NCBI GenBank assembly: GCA_020638595.1
Contig: JACKIG010000010.1
Location: 117,747 to 181,746, forward strand
Direction: 5' to 3'
Length of the DNA: 64,000 bases
DNA from: Rhodospirillaceae bacterium
Lineage (GTDB): Bacteria > Pseudomonadota > Alphaproteobacteria > DSM-16000 > Inquilinaceae
The translations under genes and the position numbers were made by a program. Below, one piece after another: positions 43,890 through 54,596 of the stretch. Below the pieces are notes generated by a model. It saw only the letters and a program-made list of their open reading frames with translations, ran no database searches and was not told where the DNA came from. Numbering within the stretch: position 1 is the first letter of the stretch; each line of letters opens with the position of its first letter.

Positions 43890-44902
43890 CCGTGGTGCAG
43901 ACCGGCACGCCGCTGCTGACGGCCGAGGGCGTGTCGAAATGGTTCTTCCTGGGCAACACGCTGTTCCGTCGCGGCCGGCAGGATGTGGTCCGGGCCGTCG
44001 ACGGCGTCAGCTTCGACATCCGCCGCGGCGAAGTCCTGGGCCTTGTGGGGGAGTCGGGGTCCGGGAAGTCGACCGTCGGCCGCACCATCCTGCGCCTGAA
44101 CGAGCCCACGGCCGGGTCCATCCGCTTCGACGGGCACGAGCTGGCGGGCCTCACGCGCCGGCAGCTGCGACCCCTGCGCCCGCGCATGCAGCTGATCTTC
44201 CAGGACCCGTTCAGTTCGCTGAACCCGCGCATGACGGTGGGCCGGATCATCGACACCCCCATCACCATCCACGCGCCCGAAACCTCCCGGGCGGCACGGC
44301 GCGAGCGCGTGGCGGAGCTCCTGCATCTGGTCGGCCTGTCACCGCGCTATGCCGAACGCTATCCGCACGAGTTCTCCGGCGGCCAGCGCCAGCGCATCGG
44401 CATCGCCCGGGCGCTGGTGATGAACCCGGATTTCCTGGTGGCCGACGAGCCGGTTTCGGCGCTGGACGTCTCCATCCAGGCCCAGGTCGTCAACCTGCTC
44501 CTGGAGATCCGCGAGAAGCTGGGGCTGACGATGCTGTTCATCTCCCACGACCTTGCCGTCGTCGGCTGCGTGTCGGACCGCATCGCCGTCATGTACCTGG
44601 GCCGCATCGTCGAGCTGGCGCCGACCCGCTCGCTGTTCCTCGACCCGCGCCACCCCTATACGGAGGCGCTGTTTTCTGCCGAGCCCATCCCCAACCCGGC
44701 GATCCGCCGCGACCGCATCCTGCTGAAGGGCGAGATCCCCAGCCCGGTCAACCCGCCGTCGGGCTGCGTCTTCCGCACCCGCTGCCCCTACGCCCTGCCC
44801 GACTGCGCCAAGGTGGTGCCGCCCCTGACCGAGGTCGCCCCCGGCCACGCCAAGGCCTGCATCCGCGACGACCTCGACCTGCGCCCATCGCAGCACGCGT
44901 GA
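43886..44902 (+). CDS. ABC transporter ATP-binding protein, DppF/OppF type
   Basis: 338 residues from ATG 43886; a longer in-frame reading through the REP repeat is not credible. Walker A GESGSGKSTVGR, Q-loop LIFQDPFSSLNPRM, signature FSGGQRQRIGIARAL, Walker B FLVADEPVSALDVS, switch FISHDLAVV, and the C-terminal VFRTRCPYALPDC cluster. It completes the transporter. Separation from the other ATPase gene by 178 bp is due to an inserted REP pair. Confidence 0.94.
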   Translation: MTVVQTGTPLLTAEGVSKWFFLGNTLFRRGRQDVVRAVDGVSFDIRRGEVLGLVGESGSGKSTVGRTILRLNEPTAGSIRFDGHELAGLTRRQLRPLRPRMQLIFQDPFSSLNPRMTVGRIIDTPITIHAPETSRAARRERVAELLHLVGLSPRYAERYPHEFSGGQRQRIGIARALVMNPDFLVADEPVSALDVSIQAQVVNLLLEIREKLGLTMLFISHDLAVVGCVSDRIAVMYLGRIVELAPTRSLFLDPRHPYTEALFSAEPIPNPAIRRDRILLKGEIPSPVNPPSGCVFRTRCPYALPDCAKVVPPLTEVAPGHAKACIRDDLDLRPSQHA

Positions 44903-44912
44903 AGACTGATGG

Positions 44913-45092
44913 GGCTGGTCGCGGAGAGGATTGCGGGGGCAGGGTGAGGGTCACGGGGATGAATCACGGGGGAATCACGGGGACATAATACTTAATTGCG
45001 CATGCGCAATTAAGTATTATGTCCCCGTGATTCCCCCGTGATTCATCCCCGTGACCCTCACCCTGCCCCCGCAATCCTCTCCGCGACCAGCC
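44913..45092. repeat. Perfect 180-bp palindrome (no spacer)
   Basis: Every base from 44913 to 45002 pairs with 45092 to 45003; symmetry ends at 44912/45093. The centre is AATTGCGCATGCGCAATT flanked by GGGGACATAATACTT and its inverse. The right arm includes the last 11 codons of the Rieske gene; the left arm is an inverted copy of that sequence. Confidence 0.95.
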
Positions 45093-46254
45093 GTGCCTGT
45101 GCCCAGCGGTGGAAGACCAGCGTCGGGGCGTCCATCAGGGGCGTGAAGGCACCGCCGTCGAAGGCGGGGGAGTGGCGGCCCGCCTGCATGCCCTCCACGG
45201 CGAAGACATCTTCGACGAAGACGTCCTGCCAGGCGCGCAGGTTGGCCGCACGGGCCCCGGCAAAGGCCGGGTCGGTGGCCGCGTCGCCGACATAGGCCAG
45301 GAACACCCGTTCCACCGTGCGGTCGGGGGCCTGCGGTTCCAGCACCATGGCGAAGGCCTGGTCGATATGGACCCCCAGAAGCGCGTTGGGAAACAGGGCC
45401 ACGTATTCGCCGACGCGGTGCAGGGCGGGCGGCAGGTCCGGCAGTGGGGCCAGGCATTCCCCGTCCCCGCGCGCCGGGTTGTAGACCCGGGTACCCTGGC
45501 CGGCGAACCAGGCCTCCGGCCCCTCCGCGCGGCCCTGGTGGGTGATGTTGTAGTGATCGCCGAGGCGCGAATACTGGTTCAGCCCCGGATGCACCATGGG
45601 CAGGTGGTAGGCCTCGCAATAGTTCTCCACCGCCAGCTTCCAGTTGGCGCGCACCTCCAGCGCCCATCGGCAATCCGCACCGCCCAGGCGGAAGCCGTCC
45701 AGCGACCAGGCCTGCCAACGCCGGGCCAGCGGCGCGATCACCTGCTCGAAGGGCGGGGCGGCGCCGTCGATATTGACGAACACCAGCCCGAACCACACGG
45801 CCGAACGCACCGGCAGCAGGCCCCAGCGGCTGCGGTCGAAGCCGGCGACCTCGTGCACCTTCTCGCCGCCGATATGCGGCGTGGCACAGAGCGTGCCGTC
45901 CAGGTCGTAGGACCAGGCATGGTAGGGGCAGATGATGCGGCCGCGGCCGGGGCACGGCTTGTCCGCCAGCTTCATGCCCCGGTGCCGGCAGACATTGTGG
46001 AAGACGTTGACCGTGCCCGCCTTGGTGCGGACCAGCAGCAGCGGCAGGCCCATCAGGTCTTTCGGCAGCACGTCCCCCGGTGCAGCCACCTCGCCCTCGT
46101 GGCCCAGGCAGGCCCACCCGCGGGCGAACAGCGCGTCACGCTCCGCATCCCAGGCGTCGGCATCGGTGTACCAGCGGTTGGCAAGGCCGCGGTCATCCGC
46201 CGTGGCGACGACGCCGGCCTTGTCGGCGTCCATGGCAGCAACGGGCAGGGGCAT
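45058..46254 (-). CDS. Rieske-type ring-hydroxylating / N-demethylating oxygenase, large subunit
   Basis: 398 residues from ATG 46254; the frame is open further upstream but without family sequence. The Rieske centre is CRH ... CPYH (C-x-H-x17-C-x2-H) in FHNVCRHRGMKLADKP and ICPYHAWSYDLDG. The mononuclear iron site is ENYCEAYHLPMVHPGL, supplying two His with a bridging acidic residue. The pattern is closest to oxygenases that demethylate quaternary amines or betaines (carnitine, stachydrine, glycine betaine type). No reductase gene is adjacent. It converges on the ABC operon, and its 3' end lies in the right arm of the large palindrome. Confidence 0.88.
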   Translation of the reverse strand: MPLPVAAMDADKAGVVATADDRGLANRWYTDADAWDAERDALFARGWACLGHEGEVAAPGDVLPKDLMGLPLLLVRTKAGTVNVFHNVCRHRGMKLADKPCPGRGRIICPYHAWSYDLDGTLCATPHIGGEKVHEVAGFDRSRWGLLPVRSAVWFGLVFVNIDGAAPPFEQVIAPLARRWQAWSLDGFRLGGADCRWALEVRANWKLAVENYCEAYHLPMVHPGLNQYSRLGDHYNITHQGRAEGPEAWFAGQGTRVYNPARGDGECLAPLPDLPPALHRVGEYVALFPNALLGVHIDQAFAMVLEPQAPDRTVERVFLAYVGDAATDPAFAGARAANLRAWQDVFVEDVFAVEGMQAGRHSPAFDGGAFTPLMDAPTLVFHRWAQARLVAERIAGAG

Positions 46255-46465
46255 GGCGTCGGCTCCCGCGGCAATGCCCGCCCGCCCAAAGCGGGCCGGG
46301 TCCCTCTGCCATAGCATGCCGCCCACCGCGCACCGAAGATACAGGCGACATCGCATGTCGCGATTCCGTCGCCCGGGGGCCGGAACGCCGATATCATCGC
46401 GGGCACCAGCTGGCTTCACCCCGGGGACCGGCCACGTGGGACCGCCTGATCAGGACGGACAGGAC

Positions 46466-46666
46466 ATGCTGATCTGGATGCTGCCGATCGTGCCGCTGCT
46501 GGTCGTTGCCGGCGGCGTTTCGGCCTTTCTGGCTGCATCGCAGCCCATCTTCACACCCTCCGGCACGGCCGGCGGCGGCGGGCAGGCGGAGATGCCGGCC
46601 GGCATTGGCGACGGCGAGCATCCCGAGCCGGAATTACCGATGACGCCGGATCCGCGTCATCGGTAA
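46466..46666 (+). CDS. Small single-span membrane protein, hypothetical
   Basis: 66 residues, with AGGACGGACAGGAC just upstream of ATG 46466. One hydrophobic segment (MLPIVPLLVVAGGVSAFLAA) is followed by a Gly- and Pro-rich acidic tail ending TPDPRHR. It has a good start context and a sensible protein composition, but I recognise no family. Confidence 0.5.
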   Translation: MLIWMLPIVPLLVVAGGVSAFLAASQPIFTPSGTAGGGGQAEMPAGIGDGEHPEPELPMTPDPRHR

Positions 46667-46725
46667 CTGGGCCACCAACCCTTCGAAAGGGACAGGATGG
46701 CCGGCAGCCGGACCGAGGACCCCGG

Positions 46726-46947
46726 TCAGCGTGGCTGGCGCAACCGGTCCCGGAGCGTGCGGGCGAATGCGGCGGGGTCGCGCAGGGGCGGGGCGTCCCG
46801 TACCGCCTGGACGGTGCTGCGGGCCAGCGATTCCGCCGCCGGCCTGGCCTTGCGATAGGCGCGGGCCGCCTGGGCCTGGACGCGCGGGTTGGTGGCCAGG
46901 TGGCGCGCGGCGCTCCACAACAGGCTGCGCAGGATCGGCGTCATCAT
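46726..46947 (-). CDS. Small basic helical protein, hypothetical
   Basis: 73 residues, Ala/Arg-rich and helical (MMTPILRSLLWSAARHLATN, then AARAYRKARPAAE). Codon-position bias looks real and the ATG-ATG start follows GGGGGTG. It lies 40 bp downstream of the ferritin-like gene on the same strand and may be co-transcribed. No family is recognised. Confidence 0.55.
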   Translation of the reverse strand: MMTPILRSLLWSAARHLATNPRVQAQAARAYRKARPAAESLARSTVQAVRDAPPLRDPAAFARTLRDRLRQPR

Positions 46948-46987
46948 CGCAGCACACCCCCTTCTGGACGGCGGCCGGCGTCGGGCC

Positions 46988-47809
46988 TCAGGCAGCGATG
47001 CGCAAGAGCCGCTTCTGCTTGCGCTGCATCAGCCACCAGGCACCGGCACGCGTGGCGTTGAACAGCGTCGTATGCGGCTTCAGCCCGCAGGCCTTGAAGA
47101 CCATCGCCGTCACCCGGTCGATATGGTTGTGGCGGTAATAGGAATACGCCCGCCGCATGTACTGGTTGTTGAACGTCTCGCGGTCGTACGGCCCTTCGTC
47201 CACATTGGCGGCGTAGTAGGCGTAGGACAGCTCGTCGTCCTCGGTCTCGGCGATTCGCGTCAGCGCAACGCGGATGCGCTGCAACTTGTTCATGCGGTCG
47301 GTGCTCAAATACCGCTTCAGGTGGTCGTAGAACAGCTTGTAGTGCCTGAATTCGTCGGACGCGATCTTGCGGCAGATGGCGCGCAACAGCGGCTCGCCCG
47401 TCGCATCGCCCAGCGCGGTGTAGTAGGAGCTGGTCCCGACCTCGACCATGCAGCGGGCCACCAGTTCCGCCGGCCGCGTGCCGCGAATCGAGGTGTCCGT
47501 TTCCAGGTCCAGCTTGTAGCCCTCGCGGAAGCGCACGAATCGCCGCTGGAAGTCGAAGCCCGGATCCACCAGCATCGCCCAGCGCGACAGCGCCTCGCCG
47601 TGCTGGACCTCCTCCGTCCCCCACTGGGCCGCAGCCCGGCAGAAGTCCTGGTCTTCTTCGAAGACGTTCTGCAAGTAGACCACATAGTCGGGCGCGTTGA
47701 ATTCCACCATCGCCGCCGCCCGCACGATCTTCTCCTGATCGGGGTCGACCTTGGCGCGGTCGAATTTGTCCCAAGGGAGCTCGTCAAGCGTCCAGTGTTT
47801 GTACGCCAT
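46988..47809 (-). CDS. Ferritin-like di-iron protein (acyl-ACP-desaturase-like helical bundle)
   Basis: 273 residues from ATG 47809. Two ExxH-type helices are visible: TEEVQHGEAL and SDEFRHYKLF, preceded by FEEDQDF and VEVGTSSYY, which could supply the remaining carboxylates of a di-iron site. The arrangement is that of the ferritin-like superfamily, near type-2 acyl-ACP desaturases and related oxygenases. No membrane or signal segment, so it is cytoplasmic. It sits downstream of the ATP synthase operon on the same strand after a 170-bp gap with a small hairpin. Substrate unknown. Confidence 0.78.
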   Translation of the reverse strand: MAYKHWTLDELPWDKFDRAKVDPDQEKIVRAAAMVEFNAPDYVVYLQNVFEEDQDFCRAAAQWGTEEVQHGEALSRWAMLVDPGFDFQRRFVRFREGYKLDLETDTSIRGTRPAELVARCMVEVGTSSYYTALGDATGEPLLRAICRKIASDEFRHYKLFYDHLKRYLSTDRMNKLQRIRVALTRIAETEDDELSYAYYAANVDEGPYDRETFNNQYMRRAYSYYRHNHIDRVTAMVFKACGLKPHTTLFNATRAGAWWLMQRKQKRLLRIAA

Positions 47810-47979
47810 GCTGATACCCGTTGAACCGGTGATGCCTCCGGCCACCGGCCGCACGTGCCGGATGACCGTCTTATTGCTTGCAGATTTTTAACGCTTCGCG
47901 GTCGCGAAGCCAATGGGCTGCATCACAGGCGACCATCGCAGGGCAGGAACCTCGCGCCAGGGTAGGAACCGCAGGATCG

Positions 47980-48387
47980 TCAGCGCCTGAGGGCCGCCCG
48001 CTTGGCCTTGGCGACGTTCAGCGCCTTCTCTGCGGCCACCCTCGCGGTCGCTTCCTTGGCGTCGGTGACGTCTTCGGCCAGGTCCCGGATCGCCTGGTCC
48101 AGCGCGCCGCTGTCCAGGTCGCTGAGCGGAACCGCCTCCTCGGCAAGCACCGTGCACCGGTTGGCCGTCACCTCGGCGAAGCCGCCGGCCACGAAGATGC
48201 GGTCGGCGATCTCCGGACGCTTGTCGTAGACGTCGATGACGCCCGGACGCAGCGTGGAGATCACCGGCGCGTGGCCGCGCATGGCGGCGAAGTTGCCCTC
48301 CGCGCCGGGCACGACCACCATCTCCACCGATCGCTGCATCAGCAGCTTTTCCGGCGATACCAGCTCGAATTCCAGGGTTTCGGCCAT
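47980..48387 (-). CDS. atpC: ATP synthase F1 epsilon subunit
   Basis: 135 residues. N-terminal beta-sandwich LEFELVSPEKLLMQRSVEMV, VVPGAEGNFAAMRGHAPVIS, and a helical C-terminus (AKEATARVAAEKALNVAKAK). Part of the central stalk, it restrains ATP hydrolysis. It is the last gene of the atp operon, 13 bp after atpD, as usual in Alphaproteobacteria. Confidence 0.96.
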   Translation of the reverse strand: MAETLEFELVSPEKLLMQRSVEMVVVPGAEGNFAAMRGHAPVISTLRPGVIDVYDKRPEIADRIFVAGGFAEVTANRCTVLAEEAVPLSDLDSGALDQAIRDLAEDVTDAKEATARVAAEKALNVAKAKRAALRR

Positions 48388-48400
48388 GTCCGTTGTCCGA

Positions 48401-49849
48401 TCAGGCCGCTTCCATGGCCAGCTGCTTGCCCTTCTCGACCGCCTCGTCGATGTTGCCGACCATGTAGAACGCGGCCTCGGGCAGGTGGTCGTAGTCGCCG
48501 GCGCACACGCCCTTGAAGCCGCGGATGGTGTCTTCCAGCGACACGAAGACGCCCGACTTGCCGGTGAACACCTCGGCCACGAAGAAGGGCTGGCTCAGGA
48601 AGCGCTGGATCTTGCGGGCCCGCGCCACCACCAGCTTGTCGTCCTCGCTCAGCTCGTCCATGCCCAGGATGGCGATGATGTCCTGCAACGCCTTATAGGT
48701 TTGCAGGATGCGCTGCACTTCACGCGCGACCTGATAGTGCTCCTCCCCGACGATGCGGGGGTCGAGGATGCGGCTGGTGCTATCCAGCGGGTCGACGGCC
48801 GGGTAGATGCCGAGCTCGGCGATCTGGCGGTTCAGCACCGTCGTGGCATCCAGGTGGGCGAACGACGTCGCCGGCGCGGGGTCGGTCAGATCGTCGGCGG
48901 GCACGTAGATGGCCTGCACCGAGGTGATCGAGCCCTTGTTGGTCGTCGTGATCCGCTCCTGCAAGGCGCCCATGTCCGTCGACAGGGTCGGCTGGTAGCC
49001 CACGGCCGAGGGAATGCGGCCCAACAGCGCCGACACTTCCGACCCCGCCTGGGTGAAGCGGAAGATGTTGTCGACGAAGAACAGCACGTCCTGGCCTTCC
49101 TCGTCGCGGAAGTATTCGGCCAGGGTCAGGCCGGTCAGGCCGACGCGCGCGCGCGCGCCCGGCGGCTCGTTCATCTGGCCATAGACCAGCGCGGCCTTGG
49201 AGCCTTCGCCGTCCAGCTTGATGACGCCCGATTCGATCATCTCATGATAGAGATCGTTGCCCTCGCGCGTGCGCTCGCCGACACCGGCGAACACCGAATA
49301 GCCGCCATGCGCCTTGGCGATGTTGTTGATCAGCTCCATGATGATGACGGTCTTGCCGACACCGGCGCCGCCGAACAGGCCGACCTTGCCGCCGCGGGCA
49401 TAGGGGGCCAACAGGTCGACGACCTTGATGCCGGTGACAAGCACCTCGGTCTCCGTCGACTGTTCGACGAATTCCGGTGCCGTGCGGTGGATCGGCGCGG
49501 TCATCTTCGTGACCACCGGCCCCCGCTCGTCCACCGGCTCGCCGATCACGTTGATGATGCGGCCCAGCGTCTCCGGCCCCACCGGCACACGGATGGGGGC
49601 GCCGCTGTCGGTCACGATCTGGCCGCGGACCAGGCCATCGGTGGAATCCATGGCCACGGTGCGCACGGTGTTCTCGCCCAGGTGCTGGGCCACTTCCAGC
49701 ACCAGCTTCCGCCCCTGCAGCTCGGTGGTCAGCGCATTCAGAATCGGCGGCAGATCGCCTTCGAAATGCACGTCGACGACGGCCCCCATGACCTGGCGGA
49801 CCTTGCCGATGATGTTGGTATCCGATTTCTTCTTTGCGGCTCTCGCCAT
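48401..49849 (-). CDS. atpD: ATP synthase F1 beta subunit
   Basis: 482 residues, a normal length. Catalytic P-loop GLFGGAGVGKTVIIMELINN, VGERTREGNDLYHEM, Walker B DVLFFVDNIFRFTQAGSEVS, and ALLGRIPSAVGYQPTLSTDM. The catalytic Glu lies in GERTREG. It makes ATP at the alpha/beta interface on the inner membrane. Lies 87 bp after atpG. Confidence 0.98.
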   Translation of the reverse strand: MARAAKKKSDTNIIGKVRQVMGAVVDVHFEGDLPPILNALTTELQGRKLVLEVAQHLGENTVRTVAMDSTDGLVRGQIVTDSGAPIRVPVGPETLGRIINVIGEPVDERGPVVTKMTAPIHRTAPEFVEQSTETEVLVTGIKVVDLLAPYARGGKVGLFGGAGVGKTVIIMELINNIAKAHGGYSVFAGVGERTREGNDLYHEMIESGVIKLDGEGSKAALVYGQMNEPPGARARVGLTGLTLAEYFRDEEGQDVLFFVDNIFRFTQAGSEVSALLGRIPSAVGYQPTLSTDMGALQERITTTNKGSITSVQAIYVPADDLTDPAPATSFAHLDATTVLNRQIAELGIYPAVDPLDSTSRILDPRIVGEEHYQVAREVQRILQTYKALQDIIAILGMDELSEDDKLVVARARKIQRFLSQPFFVAEVFTGKSGVFVSLEDTIRGFKGVCAGDYDHLPEAAFYMVGNIDEAVEKGKQLAMEAA

Positions 49850-49936
49850 GGTCTCGCTCCCGAAGCTGCCTCTGGCGCGGGACGCCTGGGTTTCCGTCCG
49901 CGCCGAGCCTGGTGTGGGTGGGCTCTCGCGTCGCCC

Positions 49937-50830
49937 CTACAGCGCCTCCGCGCCCGAAATGATCTCGATTAGCTCCTTGGTGATCGCCGCCTGACGGGTG
50001 CGGTTGTACAGCAATGTCAGGCCGTTGATCATCTCGCCCGCGTTCCGGGTCGCATTGTCCATCGCGGTCATGCGCGCCCCCTGCTCGCTGGCGGAGGATT
50101 CCAGGAGGGCCTTGAACACCTGCACCGACAGGTTGCGCGGCAGAAGCTCGCGCAGGATCGCCTCTTCGTCGGGCTCGAACTCATAGACCGCCTTGCCGCC
50201 GTCGGCCGCCACCGCCCCTTCGCCCTCCGCCGGCTCGACCGGCGGCAGCGGGATCAGCTGCTGGACGGTCACGACCTGGCTGATCGCCGACTTGAAGCGG
50301 TTGTAGATCACCGTGCAGACATCGAACTCGCCGGCATCGAACGCAGCCAGCAGCCGGTCGGAAATGCGGTCGGCCAGCGAGAAGTCGATGCGCCCGCCGA
50401 GGTCGGTGATCGTGTGGAAAATCAGGCTGTTATAGTCGCGGCGCAGGTTGTCGCGGCCCTTGCGGCCGACGATCATCAGCCGCACGGTCTTGCCCTGCTG
50501 CTGGAGCGTGCGGATCTGCCGCCGCGTCTCGCGGGTGATCGAGGCGTTGAACCCGCCGCACAACCCCCGGTCGGAGGTGACGACCACCAGCAGGTGCACC
50601 TGGTCGTGCCCGGTGCCGACCATCAGCCGCGGCCCTTGGCCCGCCACCGCCGCGCTGCGGGCCAGGCTGGCCAGCATCCGCTCCATGCGCATGGCGAACG
50701 GCCGGCTCCTCTCCGCCTGTTCCTGGGCACGCCGCAGGCGGGACGCGGCCACCATCTTCATCGCCGACGTGATCTTCTGCGTCGACTTGACGGTGGAGAT
50801 GCGGTTGCGCAGATCCTTGAGGCTTGCCAT
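49937..50830 (-). CDS. atpG: ATP synthase F1 gamma subunit
   Basis: 297 residues. N-terminal coiled-coil helix SLKDLRNRISTVKSTQKITS, the conserved AMKMVAASRLRRAQ, SDRGLCGGFN in the Rossmann part, and the C-terminal helix ATRNAGEMINGLTLLYNRTR. It is the rotating shaft joining the catalytic hexamer to the membrane ring. A modest extra loop (EPAEGEGAVAADGGKA) lies near 205-220, as in other alphaproteobacteria. Confidence 0.97.
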   Translation of the reverse strand: MASLKDLRNRISTVKSTQKITSAMKMVAASRLRRAQEQAERSRPFAMRMERMLASLARSAAVAGQGPRLMVGTGHDQVHLLVVVTSDRGLCGGFNASITRETRRQIRTLQQQGKTVRLMIVGRKGRDNLRRDYNSLIFHTITDLGGRIDFSLADRISDRLLAAFDAGEFDVCTVIYNRFKSAISQVVTVQQLIPLPPVEPAEGEGAVAADGGKAVYEFEPDEEAILRELLPRNLSVQVFKALLESSASEQGARMTAMDNATRNAGEMINGLTLLYNRTRQAAITKELIEIISGAEAL

Positions 50831-50899
50831 GCCCTATTCCTGTTGCCCGCCGGGCCGCGCGCCCCGGGGCGGGGCGGCGGTACGGCAGCGCTGACCTTG

Positions 50900-52437
<1,538 letters not shown>

Positions 52438-52438
<1 letters not shown>

Positions 52439-52998
52439 CAGGCGATCCCCTTCATCGCGAGTTGCAGCTTGTCCAGCTTCGTTCTTAGGGATGAATCCAC
52501 CAGGCGCGACCCGACCTTGACGACCATTCCCCCAAGAAGGGAGGGATCGACTTCCAGGTCGATGGACACCTTGGCACCGACGGCGCGCTTCAGCTGATCG
52601 GTCAGCGCCGCCATTTGCGTATCGTCCAGCGCGCGCGCGACGCGCACCGATGCCGTGACCTCGCCGCGGCGGCGGGCCAGCTCCTCCAGAAAGGCGGTGA
52701 TCATCGCGCCGAGGGCGAACAGCCGCCGGTTGGCGACGACGACGCCGACGAAGCGCCGCGTCAGGTCCGACAGGCCGGCCTTGGCCAGCACCGCATCCAT
52801 GGCACGGGCCTGATCCTCGCGGCTCAGCAGCGGGCTGGTCACAAGCCGCCGCAGTTCCACACTGTCGGCCAGCATGGACCGGATGGTCGCAAGATCCTGG
52901 GCGACGGTGTCGAGCGCCTTCGAGTCATCCGCAAGATCGAACAGAGCGGTCGCATAGCGCGACGCCAAACCGGCGGATACTGTCGATTGCGCTGCCAC
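52438..52998 (-). CDS. atpH: ATP synthase F1 delta subunit
   Basis: 186 residues from GTG 52998. OSCP/delta family features: GLASRYATALFDLADD, SPLLSREDQARAMDAVLA, FVGVVVANRRLFAL, and the C-terminal GGMVVKVGSRLVDSSLRTKL. It links F1 to the peripheral stalk. It is the first gene of the operon; no F0 genes are adjacent, as expected for this group of bacteria. Confidence 0.96.
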
Positions 52999-53423
52999 GA
53001 TGGTCCCCGAGGTATCGGTCCTTGCCGCCGTCGTGGGCTGGGATGCACCAACGCCGGGCGCAAGGCTTTGCCGTTGGGTCGCGCCGTGACAAGAGCGTCA
53101 GTAATCGGCGCCCCAGCGCGACCGGGGCGTGGTCTATCACAGGCCGACGGGTGGCGCAACCACCGGTACCCCGCGAAATTCCTTGGATTTATACGCAATC
53201 GGGTGCCGGGCGCTGTTGCGGCGCAACGTGCCGCCAGATGGCCGGATTGTTTCCTAGCGATGGACACGATGTTCCCAATTCGCGCCCTAGCGTCAACGAT
53301 CGCTGCTGCCATCTATTCCCCGGCATGCAGCGGAGCCGGGACCCGCATGACCACAACCCGCCGGCCCCACGCCACGACCCCCGACCGGCTGCCGTCGGCC
53401 TACAGCCCAGGAGAGACCGCCAG
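52999..53423. other. 425-bp region between atp operon and decayed YceI gene
   Basis: The promoter of the atp operon (minus strand) should lie here. No gene is recognisable. Short overlapping open frames exist but lack protein character. An AT-richer patch near 53165-53200 is the likeliest promoter area; no consensus boxes were assigned. Confidence 0.35.
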
Positions 53424-54000
53424 ATGCACTGATCCTGCCAGCGCCGCCCCTTGCCGTTGCCGCCCTTCTGGCGCCGGCCTCGGCGGAGGAGTTCACCTTC
53501 GATCCGTCCCACACGCATAGTCCTGTTCAGCATCAGCCATCTCGGCTTCCTCGCATGTGCGCTGGCGCAGTTCACCGGCTTCGACGGCACCATCGCCTTC
53601 GACCCTGAGAGCGCCGGAGGGCACCAGCGTCGATGTCACCATCGACGCCAGCCTGGACAGCGGCGGGCTGCTCGCAGGGACGACCACCTGCGCACGGCCG
53701 ATTTTCTGATGTGGAAAGCCACCCGACCATCACCTTCCGGAGCACTGGGTCAGGGGTCACGGGCGAGGATACACCGCCCGATGACTGGTGATCTCACGAT
53801 GCTGGAGCCAGACGCATCCGGTGACGCTGGACGCAGCTGAAGCCATCGGCCGCATCCGTTCCGCGCCGGCGTGACGGTGGCCGATTCACCGCCACCGGCA
53901 CCATCGGTGACCGACCGCCTACGGGCTCAGCCATGGATCTCCGGCGATCGGCGACGCGGTGGAGATCACCATCGAAACCGAACTAATTCCTGGCGGTTGA
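53424..54000 (+). pseudogene. YceI-family gene, broken by several frameshifts
   Basis: ATG 53424 follows CAGGAGAG. Piecing frames together gives a signal peptide (LAVAALLAPASAEEFTFD), then recognisable YceI pieces: DPSHTH, ISHLGF, FTGFDGTIAFDPE, SVDVTIDASL, HPTITF, MTGDLTML and VEITIETELIPGG, ending at 54000. At least four or five small indels interrupt it. YceI proteins are periplasmic lipocalin-like binders of polyisoprenoids. It may be real decay or a low-quality stretch of sequence, since the adjacent gene is damaged in the same way. Confidence 0.75.
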
Positions 54001-54027
54001 CCGCGGGCGGGGCCGGAGCCGCCGGCG

Positions 54028-54596
54028 ATGATGCGCAATACGCCATCGCGCTTCGGCTGGGTCTTGATTGGCCTGCACTGGCTGATCGCGGCCTGATCGG
54101 GGTGATGATCGTCCTCGCCCGGTGATGACCGGCGGGTTCGACGACACTATCACGACCAAGCATCGCGCTGTTCCAGTGCGTCGCACAAGTCGACCGGCAT
54201 CGCCGTGCTGGCCCTGGTCGGTGGCTGGCCTGGCGGCTGGCAACCGGTGCTGGCGCTGCCAGCACGCTAGAAGGCGTACGAACGCGGATTGGCCCATGCC
54301 ACGCATCTGGCGCTTCTACCTGCTGATGCTGGCCATACCGGTCAGCGGCTGGCTGATCGCTTCGGCATCGACGCGCTGACGGAGGTCTTCGGCCTGTTTG
54401 CTCTGCCCTGGCTGATTACCCCGACCGCGGTGTGGAGAGCTGGTGGGCGAGGTGCATGAAACGCTGGCCTGGGTGATGCTGGGCGGGCTGGCCCCTGCAT
54501 GTCGCCGCGGCGCTGAAGCACCATTTCATCCTCAAGGACGATGTCCTTGTCCGCATGCTGCCCGGCGGCCGGACCGCCGCGAGGGGAGGCCGCTAG
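54028..54596 (+). pseudogene. Cytochrome b561 gene, broken by several frameshifts
   Basis: Starts MMRNTPSRFGWVLIGLHWL at 54028 and meets a TGA after LIAA. Continuing in other frames gives GVMIVLA, a K-H pair near 54160, VLALVGGWPG-like and HATHL pieces, LLMLAIPVSGWLIAS, FALPWLIT, GEVHETLAWVML and a histidine-containing end with LKDD and MLPGG before TAG 54594. This order matches a four-helix di-heme b561. The gene pair b561-YceI is commonly adjacent. The stop abuts the start of the intact YceI gene (TAGATG). Confidence 0.75.

Noticed and set aside
47893..47910. Hairpin GCTTCGCG-GT-CGCGAAGC as atp operon terminator
   Set aside because: On the atp strand it is followed by A residues, not T, so it does not fit an intrinsic terminator; it is only a stem-loop.
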